A DNA stretch of 64,000 nt from UBA2031 sp037189985 (GTDB lineage Bacteria; Pseudomonadota; Gammaproteobacteria; Pseudomonadales; Moraxellaceae), in NCBI GenBank assembly GCA_037189985.1, contig JBBCJX010000017.1, forward strand, positions 17,374 through 81,373. The letters are read 5' to 3'. The first letter of the stretch is position 1. Every line of letters starts with the position of its first letter. The notes beneath the pieces were generated by a model that worked only from the letters and a program-made list of their open reading frames with translations, did no database searches and had not been told where the DNA came from. Positions 1 through 8,019 of the stretch are shown in pieces. Position numbers and translations under genes: made by a program.

Positions 1-1078
1 GGTTTTTCAGGACAAATGTGGCATGCACCAGTGCCTCGCGGTTGTCGGTGTCCGTAACGGCCTGCTCGAAGGGGAGTGTGGCGGCGTTGAAGTCGGCCAG
101 CAGCAAGCGTGTTTCCGATGCCATCATGTCGTCTATCCATTGTTCGGATACCGACATTCTTTGCCGCAAGCCGGCTGCCTGGTAAAAAGCGAGGAGATTG
201 CTGGCGCCCGCTTTCAGCGAGGTTTGTGTAAGGCCACTGCGCCAGAGCGGCGCCCGCTGGCCACGAGCCTGTTCTCCTGCATTGCCAAGAGCGGGTTGCA
301 GCTTGATATCACGCATGAACTGCAGGCCGGTGGAAAGTGCCTTCACCATTTCTGTGGCAACTTCATTGTTGTTGCGATAAAGCAGGTTAGTGGGTGATGG
401 CGAGGAAAATTCGGTGGCCATTTTTCCGTCTTTTTCCCAGGCTGCCGCAATTTCGCTGGCCAGTGCGGCGATGTTCTGGGAGACAGAATGGGCCAGTGAG
501 CAGCGATAGCGGCCGGCTTCGTCATCAAGGGCTATCTGTTCGTTGGCGCCGTTGCCATAGAGCAGGAATTCCAGTGCAGGAAGCCCTTGTACGGCGACGC
601 TGCGTGTATTCAGTATTGATGGGTTCAGTGCTTCCTGGTCGCGGCCATTCAGGAGGGCCTGCATTTGTCGCAAGGTGACATTGCGCGTATCGGGAAAAAA
701 GAAGATGCGTTCCAGGCGATTTTTTTCCACAAGCGGACCAAAGCGAAGGAACTCCAGTGCAGTCCAGTCCTCTACAGCTTGCCGGAATTGCTTTTCTACA
801 GCCTCCCGATGACCGGGTGCATCTGGAGAACTGCAATACGCCTGTAGGGAGCCTTTCAGTTCGTCAGAACTTTTCGAGAAAGTTTGTGTGGCAGGCTGGA
901 TATAGCCTGTCACCAGTCGCTTGCCAAGATCAGGCGGCAGCGTGGCAGCATGGGCAGGCACAAGCTGCAAGCTGGCTAGTAACAGCAGGAGTAGCCGGAT
1001 TTTTTCTTGACGCCTTCCGGGCTTTCTTGTGAAGAATGGGGGCCACAGCAAGAAAATGTGTCTGCCAGGAGAGTGCAT
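1..1078 (-). CDS. Imelysin-family (peptidase M75-like) periplasmic protein, 3' end outside the window
   Basis: I translated this frame by hand; it stays open from an ATG at 1078 to the left edge (359 codons). The ATG lies 9 bases after the upstream gene's stop. An in-frame TTG at 1051 is an alternative start that gives a more normal signal peptide. A basic stretch is followed by a run of leucines and an ALA-type cleavage site (LQLVPAHAA). The body reads like imelysin: WTALEFLRFGPL, ALEFLLYGNG and a late QWIDDMMASETRLLLADF. Imelysins are periplasmic or outer-membrane proteins linked to iron uptake, and the family motif is GxHxxE. Here that place reads GLPALE, so the His is replaced by Pro, which suggests a non-metal-binding paralogue of the imelysin at 2711-4003. 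It is the last visible gene of the iron-regulated operon. Family assignment is firm; exact role is unknown. Confidence 0.85.
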   Translation of the reverse strand, partial: MHSPGRHIFLLWPPFFTRKPGRRQEKIRLLLLLLASLQLVPAHAATLPPDLGKRLVTGYIQPATQTFSKSSDELKGSLQAYCSSPDAPGHREAVEKQFRQAVEDWTALEFLRFGPLVEKNRLERIFFFPDTRNVTLRQMQALLNGRDQEALNPSILNTRSVAVQGLPALEFLLYGNGANEQIALDDEAGRYRCSLAHSVSQNIAALASEIAAAWEKDGKMATEFSSPSPTNLLYRNNNEVATEMVKALSTGLQFMRDIKLQPALGNAGEQARGQRAPLWRSGLTQTSLKAGASNLLAFYQAAGLRQRMSVSEQWIDDMMASETRLLLADFNAATLPFEQAVTDTDNREALVHATFVLKN

Positions 1079-1086
1079 GTCAGTTC

Positions 1087-2610
1087 TCACAAGGACTCTA
1101 TGAAACGGATCAGGTCGGCGCGTTGTGCCGGTGTCATGCCTTTGACGCGGTCACGGGCATTTGCCGCTTCGCCGTCATGCCAGAGGATGGCCTCCAGTAT
1201 GGTGCGTGCGCGGCCGTCGTGCAGAAAGGAGGCCGGCTCATTCACGGTGCCAGCCAAGCCGATTCCCCAGAGCGGTGCGGTGCGCCACTCCCTGCCGTTG
1301 GCAGCGCCTTCCGGGCGGTTGTCGGCCAGGCCTTCTCCCATGTCGTGTAACAGCAAGTCACTGTAGGGCCAGATGAGCTGGAAACGGTGTTCAGGATTGG
1401 CCGCATCACGGCGCGTCACGAATTTGGGTGTGTGGCAGACATGGCAGCGGGCTTCATAAAAAAGCTGCTTGCCGGCCAGCGTGCGTGGTTCCGAGGTATC
1501 TCGACGAGCCGGTACGGCAAGATGTTCGGAATAGAAGGCCACGAAATCCATGAGTTCGCCCGGCACCTCTTCAGGGCCGAACTGGGCCTGCGCGCCGTGG
1601 GGCAGGGAGAGGCATTTTTTCTGTGCAGGTGTGCAGTCACCGTAATGGCTGGGGAGCATGGGGGTGGAAAGTCCCATGTCTCCGGAGAAAGCATGAGCGC
1701 CCTGCTGTTTGACCGTGGGCTGGCCGGCTTTCCAGCCAAAGCGGCCCAGTACCACCCGATCGCTTTCCATGTCGCGTGTGTAGTTGGGTTTGCCTCGGAT
1801 GCCGTCGGGATCGTTGCGCCGGTTGGCGTTGGCGAGTATGTCGTTTTCATGTACAGCTTCCAGCAATCCGAGCCCGATCATGGGCTGGGCGATGCGCGGA
1901 GACATCATGACGTCTTTCTGCAGGGGGCCGTAGCCAAGGTCGCTGATGCGGTAGGTGGGTTGACGCAGCATGACCGTTTCTCCGCCGTTCAGGTTGACGG
2001 GGACTTCCTTCCAACTGATCTGCATGCGTCCTTCAGCCTTGAGTCCGGGCACTGCGAAGTTCTGAAGCTGGCCGCCGTAGACCGGCTCTGGAATCACGGC
2101 GAGGCGGTATTCCGCCAGCAGCCGTTTTTCTTCAGCGGTTTTAGGTGGCACGGAAAGGCGCAGGAAAAGTGAAACGGCTTCCTCTCCCTTTGCCGGCACC
2201 ACGCCCCGACCATCCTTGATGTGGCAGCCCTGGCAGGAACGGGCGTTGAACAGAGGCCCCAGTCCGTCCGAAGCCAGCGTAGAGGAGGGTGACGACACCC
2301 AGTCTTTGCGGAAAAGGCCGTTGCCTAACAGGAAGCGCTGACGACCCTCAAAAGAAATATTGGCGGAAGGGTGAGAGAAAATGTCGCGGTTGAATGCCTT
2401 GTCACGTACGGTGGCTGCACCGCCCGGTAGCGATTCGGAGCTTTCCGCTTTGCTGAAGTCGTTGGTGGGAGCCGTGACGCGGGCGACTCGCTCCCGATCG
2501 GCAGCCGTAAGGTCGCTGCGTGAAACCGATTCGGCAGCCATCAGCAGCCCGGGTAGCAGTAATAGGGCAACGGTGTTCCGGGAGAAACTGACTCGGCGGC
2601 GTGTGAACAA
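1087..2610 (-). CDS. Di-heme c-type oxidoreductase (DUF1111 family), secreted
   Basis: 507 residues from a TTG start at 2610. The open frame continues to 2757, but that start would overlap the upstream gene and cross the hairpin at 2669-2695. The TTG has GAGG about six bases upstream and is followed directly by a Sec signal (TRRR, then a VALLLLPGLLMAAES core). Two heme c sites are visible, CQGCH at residues 126-130 and CHVCH at 389-393, as in the DUF1111 di-heme family related to MauG/cytochrome c peroxidases. Family motifs include GPLFNARSCQGCH and the C-terminal PLWGIGLAGTV and FLHDGRARTILEAILWH. The protein should be periplasmic. It lies between two imelysin genes, matching the Pseudomonas PA4370-PA4372 type arrangement, so a redox role in iron acquisition is likely. 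Its substrate is unknown. Confidence 0.88.
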   Translation of the reverse strand: MFTRRRVSFSRNTVALLLLPGLLMAAESVSRSDLTAADRERVARVTAPTNDFSKAESSESLPGGAATVRDKAFNRDIFSHPSANISFEGRQRFLLGNGLFRKDWVSSPSSTLASDGLGPLFNARSCQGCHIKDGRGVVPAKGEEAVSLFLRLSVPPKTAEEKRLLAEYRLAVIPEPVYGGQLQNFAVPGLKAEGRMQISWKEVPVNLNGGETVMLRQPTYRISDLGYGPLQKDVMMSPRIAQPMIGLGLLEAVHENDILANANRRNDPDGIRGKPNYTRDMESDRVVLGRFGWKAGQPTVKQQGAHAFSGDMGLSTPMLPSHYGDCTPAQKKCLSLPHGAQAQFGPEEVPGELMDFVAFYSEHLAVPARRDTSEPRTLAGKQLFYEARCHVCHTPKFVTRRDAANPEHRFQLIWPYSDLLLHDMGEGLADNRPEGAANGREWRTAPLWGIGLAGTVNEPASFLHDGRARTILEAILWHDGEAANARDRVKGMTPAQRADLIRFIESL

Positions 2611-2668
2611 AACGACCTCGCGCTGGCGTTGTGCTTGCGGGGATGGACTGTATTTTCGGCTTAATGAG

Positions 2669-2695
2669 AAAGCCCGCCTTGGTGCGGCGGGCTTT
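2669..2695 (-). terminator. Hairpin between imelysin and DUF1111 genes (attenuator or partial terminator)
   Basis: AAAGCCCGCC and GGCGGGCTTT form a perfect stem with a short loop, 16 bases beyond the imelysin stop. On the minus strand it is followed by only a weak T-run (CTTTCTCATT). Because the same-strand DUF1111 gene starts 59 bases further on, this may reduce rather than stop read-through. Confidence 0.6.
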
Positions 2696-2710
2696 GGCGT
2701 CAGCCAGATA

Positions 2711-4003
2711 TCACTCGAACACCGCGTCCGGGTTATCCAGGCTGTCGGAGCCTTCAATCGTGATGGCTCCCAGTCCGAGAGCAGTAACCACGCGTTCTAT
2801 GGAGCGCGTCTGGTCGACCAGGCTGTCGATCACGGCCTGGATGACGGCGTTGCCCTGCACATTGCCTTCACCAATCATCTGGTCGTAAGCCTCTACGGTT
2901 TCGGCACGGTTCTTCATCACGGACATTGCGGCAACAGTGGCATTCAGTTTGCCCCGCATTTCTGCATCCAGTTCGGAATTTTTGGCACGAACCAGATCGG
3001 AAAGTGACGGGCCTTTCACGATCTTGCCGTTGCTGCGGGTATAGCTGCCCAAGTAGACATTACGCATGCCGATCTGGTCGTAATAGTGCGAGTTGTGGGT
3101 GTTGTCGGAGAAGCAGTCATGCTCTTCCTCTGGGTCGTGCAGCATGAGGCCCAGCTTCATGCGCTCGCCGGCAAGCTCGCCGTAGGAAAGACTGCCGATG
3201 CCGGTCAGCATGGCGCTAAGGCCGGCATTCACGCCCTCACTGGTCAGTGCGGTGCGGGCAGCACCCTTGGCCTGCCAGTTGCCGACCATTTCCTTGAGGT
3301 CATCGATCAGGAGTTTTGAGGCCGCCTTGAGGTAGTCGATGCGACGATCACAGTTGCCACCCGTGCAGTTTTTTACATCGAAGTCAGTGGCAGGGCGCTG
3401 GCCGGCACCCGGGCCGGTGCCATTCAGGTCCTGTCCCCAGAGCAGGAATTCGATGGCGTGATAGCCGGTACCGACATTGGCTTCTATGCCACCAATTTCG
3501 TGCAATGTTTCGGAGAGCAGTTCCGGTGTGATCTTGTGGGCGTCGATATCACGGCCACCTGCCTTCACGTATGGATTGGCAATGATGTTGGCGGCATAGA
3601 AAGCATTGGCATCGGACTCGCTGCCATAGGCGGGATCGACATAGTCGATCAGGCCTTCGTCCAGCGGCCAGGCATTCACGCGGCCTTCCCACTCGTCCAC
3701 GATGGGGTTGCCGAAGCGGAAAGCCTCGGTCTGCATGTAGGGTACTCGCGCATCTATCCATGCCTGTCTGGCGGCATTGAGCGTGCTGGCCGAGGGCTTC
3801 TTGATCAGTGCATTCAGGGCTTTGTCCAGCTTTTGGGCGCCAGAAAGTGCGTCGGAATAGGCCGCTTCGGCAATGTCGGCATAGTTCTTGAGCACGGCTT
3901 CGGCTGTCAGCGCCTTGTCAGCGGCATGAGTGGTAACGGTGAGCAGGCTCAGCAATCCGGCCGAGATGATGAGGGGCAGGCGCGACAACAGGGGGCGGTG
4001 CAT
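2711..4003 (-). CDS. Imelysin / ICMP-like iron-regulated periplasmic protein
   Basis: 430 residues from ATG 4003. The frame is open to 4099, but the ATG at 4003 has GGAG upstream and begins a clean signal peptide (MHRPLLSRLPLIISAGLL, cleavage after THAAD). The imelysin motif GxHxxE is intact: GTGYHAIEFLLWGQDLNG. The conserved segments AWIDARVPYMQTEAFRFG and the late GERMKLGLMLHDPEEEHDCF are also present. The length fits ICMP-type imelysins (about 430-450 residues). The protein is exported and probably tethered at or near the outer membrane, where relatives take part in iron or heme uptake; the old label 'insulin-cleaving metalloprotease' is not well supported for the family. It leads the DUF1111 and second imelysin genes and lies behind a DUF3649 gene with a Fur box. 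Confidence 0.92.
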   Translation of the reverse strand: MHRPLLSRLPLIISAGLLSLLTVTTHAADKALTAEAVLKNYADIAEAAYSDALSGAQKLDKALNALIKKPSASTLNAARQAWIDARVPYMQTEAFRFGNPIVDEWEGRVNAWPLDEGLIDYVDPAYGSESDANAFYAANIIANPYVKAGGRDIDAHKITPELLSETLHEIGGIEANVGTGYHAIEFLLWGQDLNGTGPGAGQRPATDFDVKNCTGGNCDRRIDYLKAASKLLIDDLKEMVGNWQAKGAARTALTSEGVNAGLSAMLTGIGSLSYGELAGERMKLGLMLHDPEEEHDCFSDNTHNSHYYDQIGMRNVYLGSYTRSNGKIVKGPSLSDLVRAKNSELDAEMRGKLNATVAAMSVMKNRAETVEAYDQMIGEGNVQGNAVIQAVIDSLVDQTRSIERVVTALGLGAITIEGSDSLDNPDAVFE

Positions 4004-4086
4004 CAAGCGGGCTCCATGGTAAGCGGCGGGTGACCAGCAATCAGAAGGCTGGCAAGGGTACATCTTTCCATGCTGGCAGTAATCAG

Positions 4087-4100
4087 GAATTGTTCTCATT
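4087..4100 (-). promoter_or_regulatory. Weak Fur-like site upstream of imelysin
   Basis: Read on the minus strand this is AATGAGAACAATTC. It shares the left half of the better Fur box at 4540-4558 and lies about 84 bases before the imelysin start. It could be a second Fur site for the downstream operon. The match is partial. Confidence 0.35.
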
Positions 4101-4147
4101 CATGGTTGCGGGCCGTAGCAGATGGCTGTGTGAAGGGCATGCCTGCC

Positions 4148-4429
4148 TTAGATCACTGCCACCGTGATGCCGGCACACAAGGCGGCGGGCAGCAGTAGTA
4201 CCAGCCATACCAGCCAGGCATCCCGGCCGGCAAAGGCCCAGAAAGTGGTAGCAGCGCAGATCACGAAGGGCAGAAGCGTCAGCAGGCGGTTGTCCAGTGT
4301 CGGTAAAAGGGCCTGCAAGGCGCCCAGGAAGGCAAAGCAGAGCAGGTAGCTGCCCAGCGTGGCAGCCAGTAGCCGCGGGGCGATACTGGCTGGGCTGCCG
4401 GAGGGAAACGGGGATGGACTGGTGTGCAT
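4148..4429 (-). CDS. Small inner-membrane protein, DUF3649-like
   Basis: 93 residues with ATG at 4429 and a strong GGGAGAGG ribosome binding site. After a short Ser/Pro-rich head it holds three hydrophobic segments: LLAATLGSYLLCFAFLGALQ, LLTLLPFVICAATTFWAF and WLVWLVLLLPAALCAGITVA. The RLLAATLGSY opening and the central FWAFAGRDAW look like DUF3649, a small family often found beside TonB receptors and PepSY membrane proteins in iron-uptake loci. It is 145 bases upstream of the imelysin gene on the same strand and directly downstream of the Fur box, so Fur control is likely. The biochemical role is unknown. Family assignment rests on my recollection of the pattern. Confidence 0.7.
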   Translation of the reverse strand: MHTSPSPFPSGSPASIAPRLLAATLGSYLLCFAFLGALQALLPTLDNRLLTLLPFVICAATTFWAFAGRDAWLVWLVLLLPAALCAGITVAVI

Positions 4430-4539
4430 GGGCCTCTCCCTGAGAGATTGGTGGCGGCCTGCGCACGGGCTGAGCGTAAGTGGTCAGCGCTCTGGACTGG
4501 GCAGGCCATGTGGCTTGCACAAGGCGGGCGATGCCTGCA

Positions 4540-4558
4540 TTAAATGAGAATTATTCTT
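4540..4558 (-). promoter_or_regulatory. Fur box
   Basis: TTAAATGAGAATTATTCTT matches about 12 of 19 positions of the Fur consensus GATAATGATAATCATTATC, including the central ATGANAAT core. It lies about 110 bases upstream of the DUF3649 start and heads the imelysin/DUF1111 operon, genes that are iron-regulated in Pseudomonas. It is 190 bases upstream of the divergent yceI gene. Confidence 0.7.
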
Positions 4559-4744
4559 GTTTGTAAAGGGCGGGGGGCTGGCAGGAATTGGGAAGGTGTG
4601 TTTCAGGGCTTGCCTGCTCAACGGATTGTAAGCAGCTCTGCAACACTGTTGTTTACCGAGAGGCATCATTCCTTATGCCCAAGTCCGTTAGGATTGCTGT
4701 CACCCATGATTTGCTGGTTACGTTTTTTTAAGGAGAGAGGAAGC

Positions 4745-5386
4745 ATGAAGGTTTTCCGACACATGATGATGGCTGCCGTGCTGGCAGGCGCCTCGGTTTC
4801 TGCCATGGCAGACAAGGTAGTGACCTATACCATCGACCCCACACACACGCTGGTGCATTTTTCCTGGAGCCATCTGGGATTTTCCACGCCTTCAGCCGAC
4901 TTTACCGAAGTAACGGGCACCATCCTTGGTAACCATGACAATCCAGAGAAATCTTCTGTGGAAGTCAGCATTCCGGTCAAAAGCCTGGATTCCCATGTAG
5001 CACTGCTCAATGAGCACCTGCTGGAGTCCGGTGACTACTTCAAGTCAAAGGAGTTCCCGACCGTGACTTTCAAGAGCACCGGTATCAAGAATGCCGACAA
5101 GAAAAAGCAGACTTTCAAGCTGCACGGTGATCTCACCGTGAACGGCATCACCAAGCCGGTTGTGCTGGATGCCAGACTGAACAAGGCGGGAGCACATCCT
5201 TTCTATGAAAATGCGCCGGCTGCCGGTTTCAACGCCACGACCAAGATCAAGCGCTCTGACTTCGGCATGGGCAAGTATGTCCCCATGGTGGGCGATGAAC
5301 TGGATGTGGCCATTACCGTGGAGGCGATAGAGCAGGGCGCCTGGAAAATTGCACAGGAAAAGCAGAAGGCTGCAGCTGGCAAGTAA
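4745..5386 (+). CDS. YceI-family periplasmic lipocalin-like protein
   Basis: 213 residues. ATG 4745 is chosen over the open frame from 4544 because AGGAGAGAGGAAGC lies just upstream and a signal peptide begins here (MKVFRHMMMAAVLAGASVSAMA, cleaved before DKVV). The mature part is a typical YceI beta-barrel: YTIDPTHTLVHFSWSHLGFS, then ESGDYFKSKEFPTVTFKST, then GDLTVNGITKPVVLDARLN and FGMGKYVPMVGDELDVAITV. YceI proteins bind polyprenoid or other hydrophobic ligands in the periplasm; the ligand here is unknown. The gene stands alone, convergent with the acyl-CoA dehydrogenase pair and closed by a strong shared terminator. Confidence 0.93.
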   Translation: MKVFRHMMMAAVLAGASVSAMADKVVTYTIDPTHTLVHFSWSHLGFSTPSADFTEVTGTILGNHDNPEKSSVEVSIPVKSLDSHVALLNEHLLESGDYFKSKEFPTVTFKSTGIKNADKKKQTFKLHGDLTVNGITKPVVLDARLNKAGAHPFYENAPAAGFNATTKIKRSDFGMGKYVPMVGDELDVAITVEAIEQGAWKIAQEKQKAAAGK

Positions 5387-5396
5387 CGGTATTAGT

Positions 5397-5433
5397 CATG
5401 AAAAAAGCCGGCAATATGCCGGCTTTTTTCATG
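5397..5433. terminator. Bidirectional terminator between yceI and acyl-CoA dehydrogenase
   Basis: Sixteen-base perfect arms (CATGAAAAAAGCCGGC and its complement) flank a five-base loop AATAT. A-runs and T-runs on both sides allow termination on both strands of this convergent pair. Confidence 0.93.
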
Positions 5434-5448
5434 ACCGCGATTCAGTAC

Positions 5449-6570
5449 TCAGGCTGCATAGGCCCGGATGTGCTGGTCGAAGTTGCCAAAGAGGGCATCA
5501 ATTGCAGTAATGCGCTTGAAGTAATGGCCGATGTGCAACTCGTCCGTCATCCCCATGCCGCCGTGCAGTTGCACGGCTTCCTGGGCAATCAGGCGGCCTG
5601 CCTTGCCGACCTGGGCTTTCAGGGCATGTACGGCTTTTTGTGCATCGTCATGACCTTCGTGCACCTTGAGTGTGGCGCATAGCAGCAGAGAGCGTATCTG
5701 TTCATAGGCCATGAACATGTTGCTCATGCGGTGTTGGAGGGCCTGGAAATTGCCAATGGCCACACCGAACTGCTTGCGGGTCTTGGCGTATTCCACCGTG
5801 GTGTAGAGCAGCACGGAAAGTGCACCTGTGGCCTCGGCTGCCAGTGCAAGAATGCCCTCATTGATGACTGTCTGCGCAAGTGGGGCGCCTTGGTTAAGCT
5901 CGCCGATAATGTTACTGCGGGGCACCATCACGTTCCGGAAAGTGATTTCGGCAGCTTGTGTACCGTCCACCATGCGGTGTGGGCGCCGGCTGACACCTTC
6001 TGTGCCGGCATCTACCAGCAGCAGGGTCAGGCCATCGGCATCACCTGCTTTGCCGGTGGTGCGCGTGAGAACAACAAGAACATCGGCGCGGTCACCGTTC
6101 AGCACGGCTGATTTCTTGCCGTTCAGGACAAGAAAATCTCCTTCCGGTGTGGCACTGGCTGTCGTCTGGCTGATGTCGAAAGTCTGCTCGTATTCCTGCA
6201 CGGCAAAGGCAGCTTGAAGATTTCCGCCCATCAGTGCCTGCAGGTATTTTTCTTTCTGCTCTGCATTGCCGCGCTTGATGAAGCCACCTCCCAGCACGAT
6301 GGAGGGAATATAGGGCTCCACGACAAGACCTTTGCCGAATTCCTCCAGCAGGATCATGGTGTCGATAACGCTACCACCCAAGCCATCATCCTCTTCGGAG
6401 AAAGGCAGCATCAGCCAGCCCAGTTCGGCAAATTGTGCCCAGACGGCAGGGTCCAGGCTGGCGTGGTTCTTGATGATCTGGCGGCGTTTTTCAAAATCAT
6501 AGCTGCCCTTCACGAACTTGCCGATGGAGTCGCGCAGCAGCTTCTGGTCGTCATTCAGGGAAAAATCCAT
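5449..6570 (-). CDS. Acyl-CoA dehydrogenase, small-subunit type (PimD-like)
   Basis: 373 residues with a strong GAGAGGAGAAAAA ribosome binding site before ATG 6570. Family segments visible are MDFSLNDDQKLLRDSIGKFV at the N-terminus, LLEEFGKGLVVEPYIPSIVL, and the FAD-domain TRKQFGVAIGNFQALQHRMS followed by AVQLHGGMGMTDELHIGHYF. The N-terminal half is less conserved than in homotetrameric family members, as in the second subunits of heteromeric dehydrogenases such as PimC/PimD (pimeloyl-CoA) or the steroid side-chain enzymes. It lies 64 bases after the larger dehydrogenase gene on the same strand, so the two probably form an alpha2beta2 enzyme. The acyl-CoA substrate cannot be read from sequence. 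Confidence 0.88.
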   Translation of the reverse strand: MDFSLNDDQKLLRDSIGKFVKGSYDFEKRRQIIKNHASLDPAVWAQFAELGWLMLPFSEEDDGLGGSVIDTMILLEEFGKGLVVEPYIPSIVLGGGFIKRGNAEQKEKYLQALMGGNLQAAFAVQEYEQTFDISQTTASATPEGDFLVLNGKKSAVLNGDRADVLVVLTRTTGKAGDADGLTLLLVDAGTEGVSRRPHRMVDGTQAAEITFRNVMVPRSNIIGELNQGAPLAQTVINEGILALAAEATGALSVLLYTTVEYAKTRKQFGVAIGNFQALQHRMSNMFMAYEQIRSLLLCATLKVHEGHDDAQKAVHALKAQVGKAGRLIAQEAVQLHGGMGMTDELHIGHYFKRITAIDALFGNFDQHIRAYAA

Positions 6571-6634
6571 GATTTTTCTCCTCTCTCAATTGGGTTGTGT
6601 TGCCGGCCGGAACCAGCTGTATTTGCTGCAAGGC

Positions 6635-7840
6635 TCAGAGCCCCAGTACCATTTTGGCAATAATGCCGCGCTGTACTTCGTTGGAGCCACCATAAATGGA
6701 GCATGCACGCGTGTTGAGATAGCGGGCCATGGCTGCGATGGCGTATTCCGGGCCCACCGGCTCGATGCCTGAGTTGGGCACGATGGCAGCGGGTTGCCAG
6801 ATCAGCGCTTGTGTCCCCAAAGCTTCGATGGCGAGCTCCGTGATTGTCTGCTGCATCTCCGTACCCAGTATCTTGGTCATGGAAGAAAGTGCCCCGGGGT
6901 CCTTGCCAGCACCCAGTGCAGACTTGATACGGTTCTCGGTGAATTCCAGCGCCAGGATGTCGATTTCAGCGGCGGCCACCTTGTTGCGAAAGGTCTCGTC
7001 CTGCATCAGGTTGCGCTCGGCAGAGACCTTCTGTCTGGCAGCGAGCTGCTTCACCTTCTCCAGTTGCACGCGCAGTCCGGGGCCGTATTCGGCGCCGCCA
7101 CGTTCGAACATCAGGAGATACTTGGCGACTGTCCAGCCCTGGTTTTCATCGCCGATACGGTTCTTCTTGGGAACACGCACATTGTCGAAGAAAACCTGGC
7201 ACTGCTCGGGCACTTCATCCAGCCCGACAATGGGCTCGATGGTGATGCCGGGCGTGTTCATGTCGATGAGCAGGAAGGTGATGCCGGCCTGCGGTTTCAC
7301 TTCACGGTTGGTGCGGACCAGCGCGAACATCTTGTTCGCATGCATGGCATAGGTCGTCCAGATCTTGGTGCCGTTGATCACATAGTCGTCACCATCGCTG
7401 GCGGCAAAGGTCTGCAAGGAAGCCAGATCGGAGCCGGCCCCCGGCTCCGAGTAGCCCTGGCACCAGAAGTCTTCCCCGGAGAGGATGCGGGGAAGGTAAT
7501 AGGCTTTTTGCTCGGGGGTACCGCAGCCGATCAGCATGGGGCCGCACATCTGCAGGCTCATGGGAATGAGGGGAGGAGCCTCTGCCCGTATCAGCTCTTC
7601 GGCAAAAATGGCCCGCTGAGACACATTCCAACCGGCACCGCCATATTCCTTGGGCCAGTGCGGGGCGGCCCAGCCACGCTTGTTGAGGATTTTCTGCCAG
7701 CTCATGGCCAGTTCGGCATCTGCAAAAACGGAAGTGGCAAGGCGACCGGCTTCACGAAGCTCAGGTGTCAGGTTTTCAGCGAGGAACTGGCGCACTTCCT
7801 CACGGAAGGCGTGTTCTTCGGCAGGAACATGAAGGTCCAT
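6635..7840 (-). CDS. Acyl-CoA dehydrogenase, large-subunit type (PimC-like)
   Basis: 401 residues from ATG 7840. It shows the canonical active-site region (QGYSEPGAGSDLASL, then DYVINGTKIWTTYAMHAN), FFDNVRVPKKNRIGDENQGW, and the C-terminal CSIYGGSNEVQRGIIAKMVL. In MCAD-like enzymes the catalytic Glu lies in a YEG motif at the C-terminal site; here that position is YGG, as in many heteromeric or long-substrate relatives. It would oxidise an acyl-CoA to the enoyl-CoA using FAD and pass electrons to ETF. It is the first gene of a two-gene operon with the small-subunit gene and is divergent from the nitronate monooxygenase operon across 179 bases. Confidence 0.92.
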   Translation of the reverse strand: MDLHVPAEEHAFREEVRQFLAENLTPELREAGRLATSVFADAELAMSWQKILNKRGWAAPHWPKEYGGAGWNVSQRAIFAEELIRAEAPPLIPMSLQMCGPMLIGCGTPEQKAYYLPRILSGEDFWCQGYSEPGAGSDLASLQTFAASDGDDYVINGTKIWTTYAMHANKMFALVRTNREVKPQAGITFLLIDMNTPGITIEPIVGLDEVPEQCQVFFDNVRVPKKNRIGDENQGWTVAKYLLMFERGGAEYGPGLRVQLEKVKQLAARQKVSAERNLMQDETFRNKVAAAEIDILALEFTENRIKSALGAGKDPGALSSMTKILGTEMQQTITELAIEALGTQALIWQPAAIVPNSGIEPVGPEYAIAAMARYLNTRACSIYGGSNEVQRGIIAKMVLGL

Positions 7841-8019
7841 TCGATACTCTTTTTTCTGGAATGTTGGGCACGGGAGATAGCCTCAGGATTATAGGGGTAG
7901 GCTGCGTGCAGGCTTATGACGTAAACGATCAAAGCGATTGACCGGCATGCGTGGATGACGGCGGCCTGTCTGACCGGGTTAGAATCCCGGACCTTGTCCG
8001 ATATCCGAGGAAAACTCTC

